Positions 26,201 through 41,200 of a stretch of DNA of 64,000 bases are shown piece by piece. A program made the translations under genes and the position numbers. The notes beneath the pieces are model-generated. The model did not search any database. It was not told the DNA's origin and worked only from the letters and a program-made list of their open reading frames with translations. Source of the stretch: Pinus tabuliformis (taxonomy: Eukaryota > Streptophyta > Pinopsida > Pinales > Pinaceae); assembly GCA_031772625.1 (NCBI GenBank), contig CM062820.1, positions 91,476,421 through 91,540,420 of the forward strand, written 5' to 3'. The stretch's first letter is position 1; every line of letters starts with the position of its first letter.

Positions 26201-29200
26201 TGTAGCATCGGTTGTATTCCAACCACAAAATTTGGTGAAGAGGCTAAAATACATGTATTCTCCAAAACCCGGAAATTGTTAGTTTTTGGTAGCATCGGAA
26301 GTGCTCTAGCCTTTAAAATTGGTGGAGAGGCTAAGGCACATGACTTCTAAGGAACCCAAAAACTGTTTAGTGAAATTCCACTCGGATTGTATTTTATTAA
26401 AATAATTAATATTTTTTGTGGAATTCCTAAGTCTAAACTTAGAGAAATTAAAATATTAATGGGTATTAATCAAAATATGGGTGAGAATGATCTAGAAGGC
26501 AGATCAAGTCATGTTTTAATCTTAATCGTTGATTAGAGACTTAATCTCGGCTGTTGAAGACTCATCAAGAAAAGTATAAAATGGAGGGTTGGGGTTCATT
26601 TGGAAATACACACAGAGAGAACAAATTGATCTAGGGGCTAGGAAGCTGAGAAATTCGAACTAGGTGATCATTTAGCCACAGAGGGGCAGTAAGAATTTGG
26701 GAGGACTTTTCGGAGAATACTGATAGAGAGGTGGAGAGAGCTTGCAGAGAGGCAACGCAAAAGCCGAGAGAGCTGACGCTGGGCCAGTCTGGGCCCACGT
26801 AACCTTGACGCAGAGCCAGAAGGGCTAGCGCAGAGGAAAAAGCTGCCTGTCACGCAGAAGCCGGAACTGTCAGGAATTGTCAGAACAACCAGGATAGTTG
26901 ACGTAGAGGGCAGAAGAGTTGACAAAGGGTTGACGTAGAGCTTGAAAGGCTGACGCAGGGCCTACGTAGGGCCAACATAGAAGTAGTCGGGGTTAGCCAG
27001 TCTTGTAGCTAGAATTCTGCCAGGTGAAGTGAGGTACATCTCACTCAGATTTTCCGCCAGTATTTTCTTTGTAAAGGATTGCTAGATGAGCATCCTAGAT
27101 TTGTATTTAAATATTTCTCCTTCATGATAATAAACCCTCGGAACTGCTGCACTAGTTTTCTCGCATTGGGTTTTTTCGGGGACTATTGTGTCAAAAAATA
27201 AGTGTGTCCTATGTATCTTGTTCTTTGTCTGTTTTATGTTTCATGAGATCAAATATTTAATTAGTGTAGGTTGCAGAAGTAATTTGCTTTAGTATTCAGA
27301 AGAATAACTTGATGAATCTAATTTAAAAATCAAGTAGGTGGAGTAGATTCAGATTTGCTGTAGTAGAGGTTCCTTCAGTGTAGGAATTTTCACATGGTAT
27401 TAGAGCATTGATTTTGAAACAGGAATAGCAGATCCAGTTCTGAGTAGTGAGGCCCAAAGCTGCACTTGGCAGTAATGCGAATCCCCTTGAAGGGATTGCG
27501 CAATCTTGGCTAGGTAGCAAATCCGAGGAAATCTCTCTCTGAGTGAGACGACAGAGGTACGATTTCCAGTTTGTAAGTTTGTAGAGGTAGAGGGAGTGAT
27601 GCAGAGCCTCAACGCAATGCTTGAAGGGCGCAGTTTCTATCGGGGCAGAAATCCGTTGGAAAAGGACGAAGACACATAGAAGGGGAATTTTCTCCTTAGA
27701 AAACTTTCCACTAGAAAGTTCGAATTTCTCTCTTGCTGAGCAGCTGAGCAGTGCTAAGTAGTGACTAGAGGAGTTAGTTCGACAGTTGGGTGAGATGGCA
27801 TCGCATGGGCTCTCAGAGATCAGGACATGTTGGACGGAGTCTCCAACTATGTAATATGGAAGCCCAATATCTTAGCTGTTTTGGAGGAATATGATCTCGA
27901 GGCCTACGTCAAAAGTGTTGTAGCTTTTCTTGCTGACAACGACCAAAAGAAGAAGTACAAGGCCGAGTAGGGGAAGGCAAAGAGGCTCATTCTCGATGGA
28001 GTTCGAGATCATGTGGTCTCTCACTTGCAAGGCAAGGATACAACCTGAGAGATGTGGGAAGCCTTGTTGTCTTTGTATGAAGGCTCTTCTGAACAACAGA
28101 AGATGTATTTAGAGCAGAAGTTGCAACGAACCTTGATGCAGAAAGGAGAAGGGGTGAACCTCTATCTTTAATGTCTTCATGACACCAGAGACCAACTTGT
28201 TGCAGTGGGTTCCACTCCTTAACTAACTGCGATGGTGAGGATAGCCTTGAATGGAGTCTCGGATGAATGACAAGTTTTCGTCGAAAGCATATTGGGCAGG
28301 GAAAAACTAACTTCATTGGAGGAGATGTGGGCAACTCTTCAACATGAGGAGTTAAGGAGGGACCTAGTGAAGGTCAACCTTAATGGCAGCAGTGGGAGTG
28401 GCACAAAGACGAAGGAGGAAAACGCAACTCTAGCATCAAAGGGACAACAAAAGCCGAAGCGAAAGGACATTTCGAAGGTGAAATGTTTCAGATGTGGCGA
28501 GATGGGTCACTTTGCATCTAAGTGTCCTTTGAAGCAAAAGGATAAGGATGAGAAGCATGATCCAAAGGTTGTAGCCGCGAAGATAGACGAGGATGAGTTT
28601 GCCATGAGTGCCCACGCATCTCCAGGAGGGAGATGGGGCGATATTGAGCTATAGTCGGGAGGACTGCGCGTGGGCAAGATCCTTGAGGAGTCCACCTCTT
28701 CGATCAATTCCTTGCTATGGGAGCCCAAGATTCACTAGTAGCGAGATGGATTTAGTGTCAGATGATGTAGTGGATTGTTTGGAGGACAGATGCAGTAACT
28801 GGAGACCAAAGACTGATTAGCGCAGAGCAAGGTTGGCGGCAGTGTAGTTGCCACAGTGTAGAAGTCAGCAACAACACAGAAGATTCAGAGTGTCAGAGAC
28901 TAGTAGCAATCACATTCCAACATTCACTGTATTATGCTGAACACAGTTAAGTTTAGTTAATTTTGGATGTTTTTCAGTTGTTTCTCTCAGCAATTGAGTT
29001 GCAGTATGGATGCAGTGTTAGCAATGGCAGTGCTAGCAGCATAGCAGATGCAACGTTTGAGAGGGAGTTGTAATATAGATGCAGCAGTGGCAGTGGCAGT
29101 ATCATGGGCAACAGTACAGTAGCAACAACAACACAATGTTGGTGGCAGCAACAGTGCAGAAAGGAGGTGCTTTAGAAATAGAGCAGCATGTAGGTGGACA

Positions 29201-32200
29201 TTGTTGCTAGAGCACTTTCCTCGCTAAGAGGGAGTGTTAGTTTTTGGTAGCATCGGAAGTGCTCTAGCCTTGAAAATTGGTGGACAGGCTAAGGCACCTG
29301 AGTTCTAAAGAACCCAAAAACCATTGGTGAAATTCCACCCGGATTGTATTTTATTAAAATAATTAATATTTTTAATGGAGTTCCTACGTCTAAATTTAGG
29401 GAAATTAAAATATTAATGGGTACTAATCAAAATATGGGTGCGAATGATCTAGAAGGCGGATCAAGTCATGTTTTAATCTTAGCCGTTGATTAAAGACTTA
29501 ATCTCGGCCATTGAAGACTCAACAGGAAAAGTATAAGATGGAGGCTTGGGGTTCATTTGGAAATACACACGGAGAGAACAAATTGATCTAGAGTTCGATT
29601 TTTGGGGCTAGGAAGCTGATAAATTCAAACTAGGTGATCATTCAACAATAGAGGGGTAGTGAGAATCCGGGAGAAGGACTTTCTGGTGAATACCGACAGA
29701 GAGGCAGTGCAGAAGCCAGGAGAGCTGACGTTGGGCCAGTCTGGGCTCACGCAGCCTTGACGCAGAGCTAGAAGGGCTAGTGGAGAGGAGAAAGCTACCT
29801 GTCACGTAGAAGTCGGAACTGTCAGAATAGCCGGGATAGCTGACGCATAGGGCAGAAGAGCCGACGCAGGGCTGACACAGAGCTTGAAAGGCTGACGCAG
29901 GGCCTACGTAGGGCCAGCGCAGTGGGTGTTTGCCAGTCTTCTTGTCGGATTAGCCAAAATTCTGTCGGGTGAAGTGAGGTAAAACTCACTCAGATTTTCT
30001 GCTAGTATTTTCTCTGTAAAGGATTGTTAGATGAGCATCCTAGATTTGTATTCAGATATTTCTCTTGCATAATAATAAACCTTCAGAACTGCTGCACCGG
30101 TTTTCCCGCATTGGGTTTTTCAGGGAACTATTGTGTCCAAAAATAAGTGTGTCCTATGTATCTTGTTCTTTGCTTTGTTTTCTGTTTCATGAGATCAAAT
30201 ATTTAATTAGTGTAGGCTGTAGAAGTAATTTGCTTCAGTATTCAAAATAATAACTTGATGAATGTAAATTAAAAATCAAGTAGGTGAAGTAGATTCAGAT
30301 TTGCTACAGTAGGGGTTCCTTCAGTGTAAGGATTTTCACATAAATCGTTTTTGGAAATTCCACCTAGAGACGACTTAATTAAAATAATTAATCTTTTTTT
30401 AATGGTGCCTAAGTCTAAACTTAGGAAAATTAATTAATTAAGTCATGGTGAGAATCTTCTAGAATAAGACATGGATCGAGTTCTAGTTAATCTTAGCCAT
30501 CGATTATGTTTCAATCTTGGACGTTGATGTCTCAACGAAAGATTATAAGAAGAAATTCGATGGGGGGTGGAGAACACACTTGAGACACCAGCAGTTTGAA
30601 TTCACTGGCAGATCAAACTCTTGAGTAACAACATTGAGTTGTCAGAGAGAGCTAGTGAGCTCGAATCAGTGAGAGAGGGGCAGGGATAGTAAGGCCGGAG
30701 GGAGATTTTTCTGTTCCGATGAGTGCAGTGCAGAGAGACAGTGAGTGCCATAGAGAGGCAACACAGTGCTTCAAAGGGAATTCCGTTTTTGCTGGGGAGA
30801 AGCAGTGGTGCCAAAAGCTGGAGTGAAAGTCCGGAGGGCCAAGAGGGTCTATCTTCCAGACATTAGCTGATTAGATAGCGAGAGGGAAACAGTTCCGAGT
30901 TGTGGGACGCAGTACTGCATAGGCTGACGTAGGGACTGTGCAGAGGCAACAGAGAGCAGCTCGACTTGAGCCAAGTTCAATGTCGGATCGCCAGTGGCAG
31001 TGAGATTTTTCTCACTAGACTTATTGCCAGTCATTTCTTTATATGGATTGCTAGGTTTGAACATCCATAGATTTGTACTCAGATTTACTATTGTATAATA
31101 TTAAAACCCTTAGTTGCTAGACCGGTTTTCCCCAGTTGGGTTTTTCCGGGGACTTCGTCCAAAAATAATTGTGTATTAGTGTGTGTGTGTGCGTATATTC
31201 TTCCAATGTTATTTTTCTTTCACAGTATTTTATTTTGTGAAGGTTGTAGTGTATTAGTTTCGATATTTACCGTAGAACACAATAAATAATTTGTTTAGTT
31301 TATTTAACAAATAGAAGAAACTTAATCAATTGGTGCAGTAGGATTTCGGATTCAGGATTTCTGAAATTTCACAACCTTCACCCAAGTGTCAATGTCTGAT
31401 GGTGAGAAATAGATGGCTAATGCAAATGGTGGAGGCACATAGCATATCATTGTCTAGTGGTGGCTAGTAGGGGCTGTTGGTTGTCTAGCAAATGTAAGAG
31501 AAAAAATTCCTCCTTTGGGGTTACCCGTTTTGGTGGGTAACATTTGGCTTAAACTCGGGGACATGAGCTCACCGTGGAGTGCATGATCCATAAGCTCGAA
31601 TGGGGAGTTCATGAGAACTCCAAAAATCCTTGGGCTCGCAGAGTTGTAACCTACACATCCAAGTCAACTTGTTTGGGAGCATGTGTATTGGGTGTAGGGT
31701 ATCACCCATGTTTATATGATGATAGAAATCCGTACAAAATAAAATCTATTATTTATGAATCTATTCTATGATGAAACATAATATGAGAATGCAGGATGTT
31801 AGAATGCTCACACAATATGCAATGCAACTAACTACTATGCTATGGTAGCATAAAATGTATGATCTAAGTATAGTCATACAACCAATGCAACCAACATATC
31901 ATTAGATCAATATCACACCTCTTGCCCCTATGGCTAATCATGGGATAGAACAAAGAAGCTTTATAATCATCATAATACTCACATGCCAGATCATAAGGGT
32001 GGGAGGTGGGAAAATAGATAAACCATGGATCAACTCTACTACAATGAGAAAGGATAGAGGACAAAGAATTGGAATCCAAATTCTTCTTACTCTTGCTAAT
32101 CCTTTCTTGCAACTTGAATATGGAGAAATCAATGATCAATTTCAAGAACTTTTGCCTAATAGCTATCTCAAGCATACAACTCTCATTAATTTCCCTAGGG

Positions 32201-35200
32201 ACATGTTGAGAGTGGTATGACGAGGGAGATGGTTGGTGGACAAGATCTTGATTCTTGACAACCAGGTTGCTCGTCACAACAGTCAAATTCAAAAGGGTGA
32301 ATTAACGATGGCTCATCATGTTCAAATTTTATGTGACTTGAATGTGACTAAGGGACAACAACAGGAAGATCTAAGGATGGCTCAAATAGATCAACAATCA
32401 TATCTTCTTGATTATATGAAGTGCAAGGGAAGACAAGGTCATTATTAACATAATCATCAATAAAATAAATCAGATCCTTGTCAAAATGATATCTACTCGT
32501 AGCCCACTTCCCTTCTTGGATATGTAGAAAATCACAATTGTTAATCTCTAGGGAATTTGTGGGATCACCCTTTCCAAGGTCTTTCACATCCATGAAAAGG
32601 GTGGAGCTCACCTCAACTTCACTTGCAAAAGTGTCATCTTCAGTATGATCCTCACCGCGTCCCCTTCCTAGATCATCTTCAAGGTCACTTTTAATGTTCT
32701 CATCTTAATGATCCAGAAAGAAATCTCCCTTTTTCTTATGGTATTCTTCTTCATCACAACCCTGATTTCTTTCATTAACAGAATGATCAAGATGATCAGG
32801 GGTGATGTTTGATTTTGGATGGAAATGATCTTCTTCAACCTCTTTAGCATAATTGAAGAGGCCCTCCTCTTGGAGAGCTACAACCAAATCTTGAAGGACA
32901 ACTTCAAAATGACACATTGGTCCCCAATACTTAAGAAATTCCTCAATGGACGAGATGATTTTAGGTCTACAAGAACATTTAAGCCAGTCTCTTTGATCAA
33001 CCCCAAAGGAATTAATGAAAAACCTCATGAGAGCATCCTCATGAACCATGTTGTCTTAGAAGTATACTTGATAAACTTGGCAACATGATCCACAACTGAA
33101 GAAGGATCACTATCGAATTTTGGTACATTTGTCATAGAACTTGTATCCCATCGATTTGGATATCTAGGAATATCCTTGACATCCAAAGCAGGGTACATCT
33201 CATGCAGATCCCAAGGAGCCATTGCCTTGAGTCTTGCATAGCAACCAAATGGGGAGTCGCCAGGGTGAATTTAAAATGCCTTAAAAGATGCTTGCTTCAC
33301 CCTACAAGCATTGAAACTTTGAAGCTTAATAAAGAACTAGGGCTTCATTCTTCCAATGGAGTTACCAAATGAGCAGATTTATCCTTGTCTACGTGATAAG
33401 CTCAACCAAGAAAATGAAGCTCAAACTTCAGATTACAAGATGTTGACCCAAGTCCTCCCTGGCAATGGCCCCAAAAATGTTGCCTCAAAATCTAGTTGGC
33501 CTTGTGAGGGTAGCTCTCACAAGACAAGAGCTAGACCAAGGGACAACAATATGAGGTGTGACCTACTAAAGGGAAGCCTCCATAGTGGTAAAAGTCCACA
33601 AAAAAGTAGGGGGTACTAGTTGTGGCGACAGTGGGCCACACTTCATATTGTTGTCCCTTGGTCTAGCTCTTGTCTTGTGAGCTACCCTCAGAAGGCTTGT
33701 TAGATTTTGAGGCAACAATGGTCATTACGCTGATGGGTTAGATTCTAATCAAAGATGGCTAATCCCCATGTGTTGTTGCTAGTCAATTGGTAAGCACATT
33801 TACTATTTGTACAATTATGTAGACATTATATATAGAGCAGTGTTGATAATATCGGTATCGGGAAAATATCGGCGAGGGTCCGGAAAATATCTTATCGGAA
33901 ATATCGGCAAATATCGGCAAGCATAAAAAATGCATAATATATTCATTTTTTTCAGATTTCTAAACATATAAAGCAATAACAACATGAACTAAACACATTG
34001 GCACATAAATATGAAGAAGGCATTGATATATATGATGTCAAATAGAAATGATACATCAAACTTCAAAGGCGATACCAAATCCTGCTGATCCCTGATAGTG
34101 ATAAATTGATAATTGTCCAATCAAGGACTCAAACAAAATAACATCACATATCCTGCTGATCCCTGATATTATATCCTAACCCAGTGTTCCACGGGGACTC
34201 GCCCCCCCTCCTAGGGGTCTAGTTTCCTCGCTCCCCCACGCTCCGGGGACTTGGGGACGAGTAGGGGACGTTTCCCCACGCTCCCAAAATGGAGGAAACT
34301 CGGGGGGACTTGCCAGGGAAACGTTTCCCTTCCCTGAGGGGACGTTTCCCCACGCTCCCAAAAAAATGGCCTTGCTTATAGTTTATGATATAGACCTAAA
34401 GTGGTACAAAGCTACTCATGTTCTGTATGGGGATAACGTCTTGTGCTGTCTTTTGGTTTCAACAAGCGTTATTTTAGAGGGTCAGTATCATGGAAATTTG
34501 CTGGACCATATAGCACGTACATGAATTTTCCCTTTTAAAACTTCTCCTTTTTTTCTCAAGTGATGGCTGGATTACAGTGGGGAGATAATTGGAGTGACAA
34601 GCAAAGAATATGACATTCAGTTTGTCTTTTTAATTTGCATGACATTTGACATACAAACTATGGAAGCAGCACCTATGTCATGTGGGAAATAGTTGGGTGG
34701 ACTATAGACTAACATGTGTTTATTGCAAGCATGACAAAATACTATGGGCAACAAGAAATCTTAGGAACTATCATTATATATGAATTTATACAGTTACAAA
34801 ATTTACACAGAGCATAGTGGCTCAGCTTGAATTCTCAGGTCTGAAAATTATTTTCAACCCTGAAATACACTGCTAGTTTGAAGTTTGAACTGCATGGCAT
34901 TGATCTAATAAGGTAGACAAATTATCCATGCCATCGTTAGTCACCCAAGTTGGTTCGCAGATGGTCATCCTGCAGTCAATGTCATTTGGTAGTAAACTAT
35001 CAGAAACTCTTTCATGTGATCTTCTCATCTCTCCTAGAACTAAAACTCTTCTTTCAGCATATGGTGTACTGTCTATATTATATATAATATAACAAACTTT
35101 CTAGCTGTTGGATCCAATACAGCTGGACAACCCATTGTAGTTGCCCCTTCTACTGCCAATGCAGTGTTCCTGATCTGTTCATTTACCTTTTCACAGAATT

Positions 35201-38200
35201 CAGTGGCTACCTTATCAAGCTGAAGCTCTCCCTCTGTCTGACCAAAATCTAAATTAGAATTTGACCAAGCTGAATTAGAATTTTAAATTTATTATTTTAT
35301 ATGATATTATAAATTTGGATAATGTCAAATGATATTCATATCAATGATCATGCTTTGCAGCTTTTCAATTCAAACCAAATTGTCGTAGTGGACTCAATTA
35401 ATAAATTATATTTTATATTTATAAATTTTTAAGACCCTGACGCTCCCCCACGTTTCCTAAAAAATGGTAGGGAGCTTTTGCATAGGCCGCTCCCGCGCCC
35501 CCTCGCTCCCTCGCCCCCTCGTCCCGGAACCTTGGTGGAACATTGTCCTAACCTATACAGCATCTATTACTTTGATGTTGGTTACTTGTTGACCCTCAAA
35601 AGCAAAGGGATTAACTAAGGAGATAACACCTGGAAACATGATATGATAGTAAGGCAGCAGGCTATTGACAAAGGACATAGACATCTGAATTTGATATTAG
35701 TACTAGTTTTAACTTTTGATTGACAAAGGAGATAAACACCTAGAAGCATCATATTACTAATATAATATTAGTACTTAGATTGAGGTTATAACTTATAAGG
35801 AAGGTGATTGACAAAGGAGAGAGACACTTGGAGGTGATATTAGTACTAGTTTGAGGTCACAAGCAAGGGGATTGACAAAAGTCAAACACCTGGAAGCTAT
35901 CCCTGGTATCAGATTGAGGGAAGATAAGGCAATTCTTAAGCACAAGCAATAAGCTCTATGCAGATTTTCTGCTCAGAACCTTCATTTGACAGGCACATAA
36001 ATATGAAGAACCTTCATTTCTGCTCAGAACCTTCATTTGCTGGAAGGTTGCTGCTTTTATTTCAGCTTTGATCATCTATCCTCAAATATGCCCATGTCCA
36101 TTACTCCCAAATGTAATTCAATGAAGTCTTACTTTCTCTCTTCTTTAAGCTTCTATTTAAATATTTTCATCTCTGTGAGATAAACTTCCTAGTTTCTTGA
36201 TAGACTGAGATGTAACATATTATTGTTTTTGAAATTGATAATGGTGACTAATCAACTGATCCTGATGAGGTTGCCAAATAGCCTTAATTTTTTTTTTTGT
36301 TTATTATGTATTGTGCTTTAATCAAATAAATCAAATAAAGCAATAGAAATTGCTGCATTCAAATAAAGGATAAGAGCAAGAGACTAGTCTTATTTGTTCG
36401 CGATAAATAAATGGCTGTAGAGTTCACGATGCAATTGATATTTCTTCATTTCTTGAAAGCTGAGAATTATTCAGCAATGTGGGAAGTCATCCAGATTAAC
36501 ATAGGACCAAATCTCTATCAAAATGAGTATCACAAATTCTGATATCCCAGTTGTTTCTATCATGTATCTTTTCAGAACTCAAAACATTCATCATACCCTT
36601 CCAATTGTATCTATTTCTCCACTTTTTGTCCCCCCAAGCATGTTTTGCTATAATCTTATTGGAAACATATTCAGAAGTTAATTGACATCCAAAAGATGAG
36701 ATCTATCTTATTGCAAGCTTTAGGAATAAAACCATATCTTAAGAATTTCTTTGACTGTCTCTATGAGTTGAAGTTGGTTTCATTTCGTGTAAAGTGAATT
36801 TTCTTAACCTGGAGAAAAAGTATTTCTAAGCAAGGGTTTGTGTTTATTTTGTTTTCCTGTATAAAGGATTCACATAATGTGGAAATAAATCAATTCCAGG
36901 CAAGGATTTCTCTATAAATCTAAAGAGATTTTGGGTGTTATTTATTATGAAGTGCCCATAAATGCTTCCCCCGCAGAAATGCTGAGGATACCAGAAATGC
37001 TGCCCCCATCTCCCAGCAACGTTGTACGGTGTTAACACCTTCCAGCGCTCAAACAAAAGTTAAAAACTAAAATGACTTAACACCAAGCGCAAAAACCCTT
37101 TATACAGCCCGCGCGGAAATTTTTTAACAGCCAGCCGCGATATTTACCATTGTCGCGCGATATTTTGGAATATATCGCCGATATTTCGGATTTCTCGCGC
37201 GATTTTCAAAGTTGGAAAATATCGCGATATTTTAGGGCCGATATCTCGTTTCGCAGAAAATAGCGCGATATTTACGAATATCGCCGAGATATCGGCGATA
37301 TTATCAACACTGATATAGAGTATACAAAAGGTCTTGGTTGGTCTTGAGATTTCAATGGTGGTATCCCTTACTTCTAGCTAAGCGTTAATTTGATCTCGGA
37401 GTATCCTTTTGACTTCAGTACATATGTTTTCACAACTCAAAGCACTCCTCATTGAGTTCCTTGTCTCCTAATTATCTTGAAAACATTTATGTCACTCATG
37501 CTTAAGATACAAATCTTGCTAAAACGAGTTCTAAGATCCTTATTCTTGAAGGTGTTAACATTTCTTTGAGGCCATGTTTTCCAAACAAGTGATCTAGGAA
37601 CCAAGTTTTAGGCACTTGGGAGGGACAAATAGTGTTTAGTACCTAGTGTCATTGAAATGGTAATACATGATGGTATTAGTAGTTTCTAAATTAATGTCTT
37701 ATCTCCTTTGTATTAGAGGCCATTGCCAAAAGTATTGACTTGGGGAGAATAATTGAAATGAGAACATGCAAAATATATTACAAGCCAAGTCGGCAATCAT
37801 CAAGGATCCTCCCTAAAATCTTATTGACTTTACAAGATATCATGATGATTCATCTCCATAGCTTCTATAGCTATTAAGTCACCATTTCCCATACCACCCA
37901 TATATGTCGTAAAATAAATGTCTACAAAATAGTTAAGGTTTTTTTTTTTGTTCCCTTAAATTCTAAGAGTGCTTACATGATGTGCATCTTGTACATGTTT
38001 TGAATAGTATAATGTATAATTAATGGCACTAAAATATATATTAACGTTTATATTGTTAGAGACAATAAAATAGCATGAATTTGTTGAGCTATTATATACG
38101 AATTATGTATTAACATTTATATTGTTAGAGAGAATAAAATAACATGAATTTGTTGAGCTATTATATACAAATTATGTCCTCATTGATCTTTAAAATTGCT

Positions 38201-41200
38201 ACTTTAGCACTTTTAGTTTTGAAAATTGTAACGTCTCATGCAAATAATTTTTGAAGATTTGATTTCTTCTATGAATCCCTGTTGGGTAAACTCTGCACAA
38301 CACTCAGAGATTAAATTTTTTTCAAGAGTACAATTGGCATGAAATGGGGATGCCCTTTTCCCCTACACCATTTGGGATTTACAATGATGAGTTGGTCTTT
38401 TCTTTAGGTACATATACATCTAGGACATGGGTGCCTTCTTCACCAGGATTTGATCTCCATTCTCCTTTTTTCCAATGATGTGATCTGCTTGACCTCCACT
38501 TTGGAAGGGCTATAGAGATAGTGTGATGCCTTATCTAGTTTTTGTGATCTCTATTAGTTGATAATCAACCTTCAAAAAACTAAGGTATTGATATTCAATG
38601 GGATGAAGAATGTTCTTTGGGAGTACCATTTATATTTCAAAGAGTTGGATTTTGAGATCACTGTTTCCTACACATACTTTGGGGTTCAATCCTTTTGGTC
38701 TTGATTTAGTGTGAGGAAAGCCATCCGACATCTGATCAATGGATGCTATGGCTACTTTTCTCTCCTAGAGTACCATTACTTTCAGAACACTTTTAGGACA
38801 TCTTGTCCAAGGTGGATGTCATCAAAAACATTATCAGACTTACAATTCTCTATGGTTTAGAGTGTTGGGTATCTAGTCTATTAGAGTCGGACCAAGCCAT
38901 GACATAGAGCGTTTGGATTCCATCTTCTGTCACATCTTTAGATGCAAGGGAAGAGTTCCACAACCCATTATCTAGGTGGAGTTTGCAACCCTTGACTTTA
39001 GGGTTGAAATTATATTTGGTCTTGTCTCCCTTTTGCATCAGGTTTGAGGCTATGTTGACTCATTAATTTGTAGAGATTGTTAACCTTCCCTTGCATGCTA
39101 TTTAAAGGCTATTGCCACTTACAATGCTTTCTGTCGGTATCTCGATGGACCACTTCCATCATCGAGACAAATCATCATACCGCATGGGATGAGAGGATTT
39201 GGCAGAATTGCGAACCTCAAGAGATAAGATGGAGGAGCACTTTATCTTTTGGTGTCCCTTTTAGTATGAGATTAGATGGTAGTTTAATTGCCTTTTTAGA
39301 AAGCCTTATAGTTCTCTGTCCATACTTTTTTGGTCCTTGGACTAGATATCTCTGGCCCTATACATGTAGGAGGCCTTTGACCATAGATCTCTCTCCATTG
39401 GGTGACCTTGGCCCAAGTTAGACACCTCTAGGTCGATTGCTTCTTTCTTTCTAGTGCTCAAGTCAAGCAAAGACGTCGAGAGGCAAGCAAATAGTAGCAT
39501 TTCATGCAATCTTACATATGCAACAAATGTGGCCCTAATGAGGGCGTTATCTTGGATCTTGGGACAGTTAATGTAGCATATAGGCATCTGTGGGTTTACC
39601 TCTAGATCTTGGCACAAGGTTACTCCTTTTGGACAGTGAAACATATCTCAGACCAGATGTCTCTGCTCTTACAGATTCTCTGACCAGTCATGTATCATTA
39701 GTTTCTTCCTTTTGGCCCCAGATGTTCTGAGTGAGAGAGCATCGGGGATAGTTGATCAATGCCCCTCAAGTGAGACATCATTGCCCCCTTCCCTTGAAGG
39801 GAAGTTATTCTTGGGTTCTTAGCAGTACTTGCATGTTTTTTCATCAGCATTCTGCTCTCTTGCTTCATTGCACTAATCTATAAATCTTATCTTGTCTATC
39901 ATAGTTTAGATCTGCTTTTCAGATTTTATATATTTTATAGGATCAGCCTCTAACATTCATAAATAATCTTATTTTATCACATTAAGTGAACTGCAATTAA
40001 CTTGTTGAAATTTTTAATATACAACTGTTGATTAGTTGGTGTATGTTTCTGTCTTTTAGAATCTATTAATCAACTCACATCAAGCAAACTGCAATTAACT
40101 TGTGGAATTTTTTTACTTAAAGATGTTGATTAGTTGATGTATGTTGCAGGGTGTTGGGCTGAAATTGGAGGATGCTCTAGCATTTTGGAGAGCAGAGTTT
40201 TCTCAAAAGGTGAGATTTGATCTTGTTGTTTCTCTCCATACTTAAATATTTTCCCTTCAACCTCATCCTATGTTGTTTAGGATCCATTTTGTAGCTTCAC
40301 ATTATTAATTAACAGCAATACTCGAGTCCATGAAATATTTGATACAAATCAAATAGTCAGCTCTTACTTTTATAATGATGATCCATATTGTCGTTGATTA
40401 AATTGTGGACTGTAGGATTTGTGAAGACATCAGATGAGGAAAAGAATTCTAGGTTTGTTGTTTGTGTTCAGGGAATCTTATGTTTGAAAAACTTTATAAA
40501 GAATGTGTTACTATGGTTCTTCATGGTTTCCTATGAAATGTTTTATCTAAATATTGTGAGTATTATTGAGATTATTTGTGGCTGCTACATCTTGCATGTA
40601 AAAACAATTAAAAGAACTTGGAACCTTAGTAGGAAATGTTGCTAGTGTTGGAAAATGTAACTAGGTTCGGTCCTCATAATTACCATTGTACTTGTGTCAT
40701 TATATATATCTTGTAAAAGCAAAAGAAGAATAATTTTTTTTTTCAAGCATGGGTTTGATGCTCAAGTCAAATTGTTATTTTGTTCAAGCAGGTTCTTCAT
40801 GCCTCTAGGGTTAATTGAGTCAAAAAGAATATTTATCATGGGTCATTCTATTGTTCTAGAGTCAAGATCCATTTGGGCTTTCAAAGAAGAAAGAAAAAGA
40901 ATTTTTAAAGTTGTAATTTGAGTCAAAATCGCATCAAGATGCCAAGTCGGCTTTGCTTGTCAAGTCGGCCTTGCCCTAAAAGGTACATCTATTTGAACAC
41001 CTCTGGATAGTATAATAGAGGGTGAATTGAGCTCATTTGGAGACAACCGTTCGTATGATCTGTTCTAAAATGAAGAAGAGCAAAGTTCAAGGAGGCCAAA
41101 GTCTGAAATTTGCAAATGTAAAGGAAGGTTATTCTTGAGTGGGGTTATATGATAGTTTTGATGCTGTACATGGTGATGATCTTGTTGTTGACGAATCTGC

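Noticed and set aside
34176-34361. A small G/P-rich frame
   Set aside because: It is made by the subterminal repeats at the end of the nested hAT.
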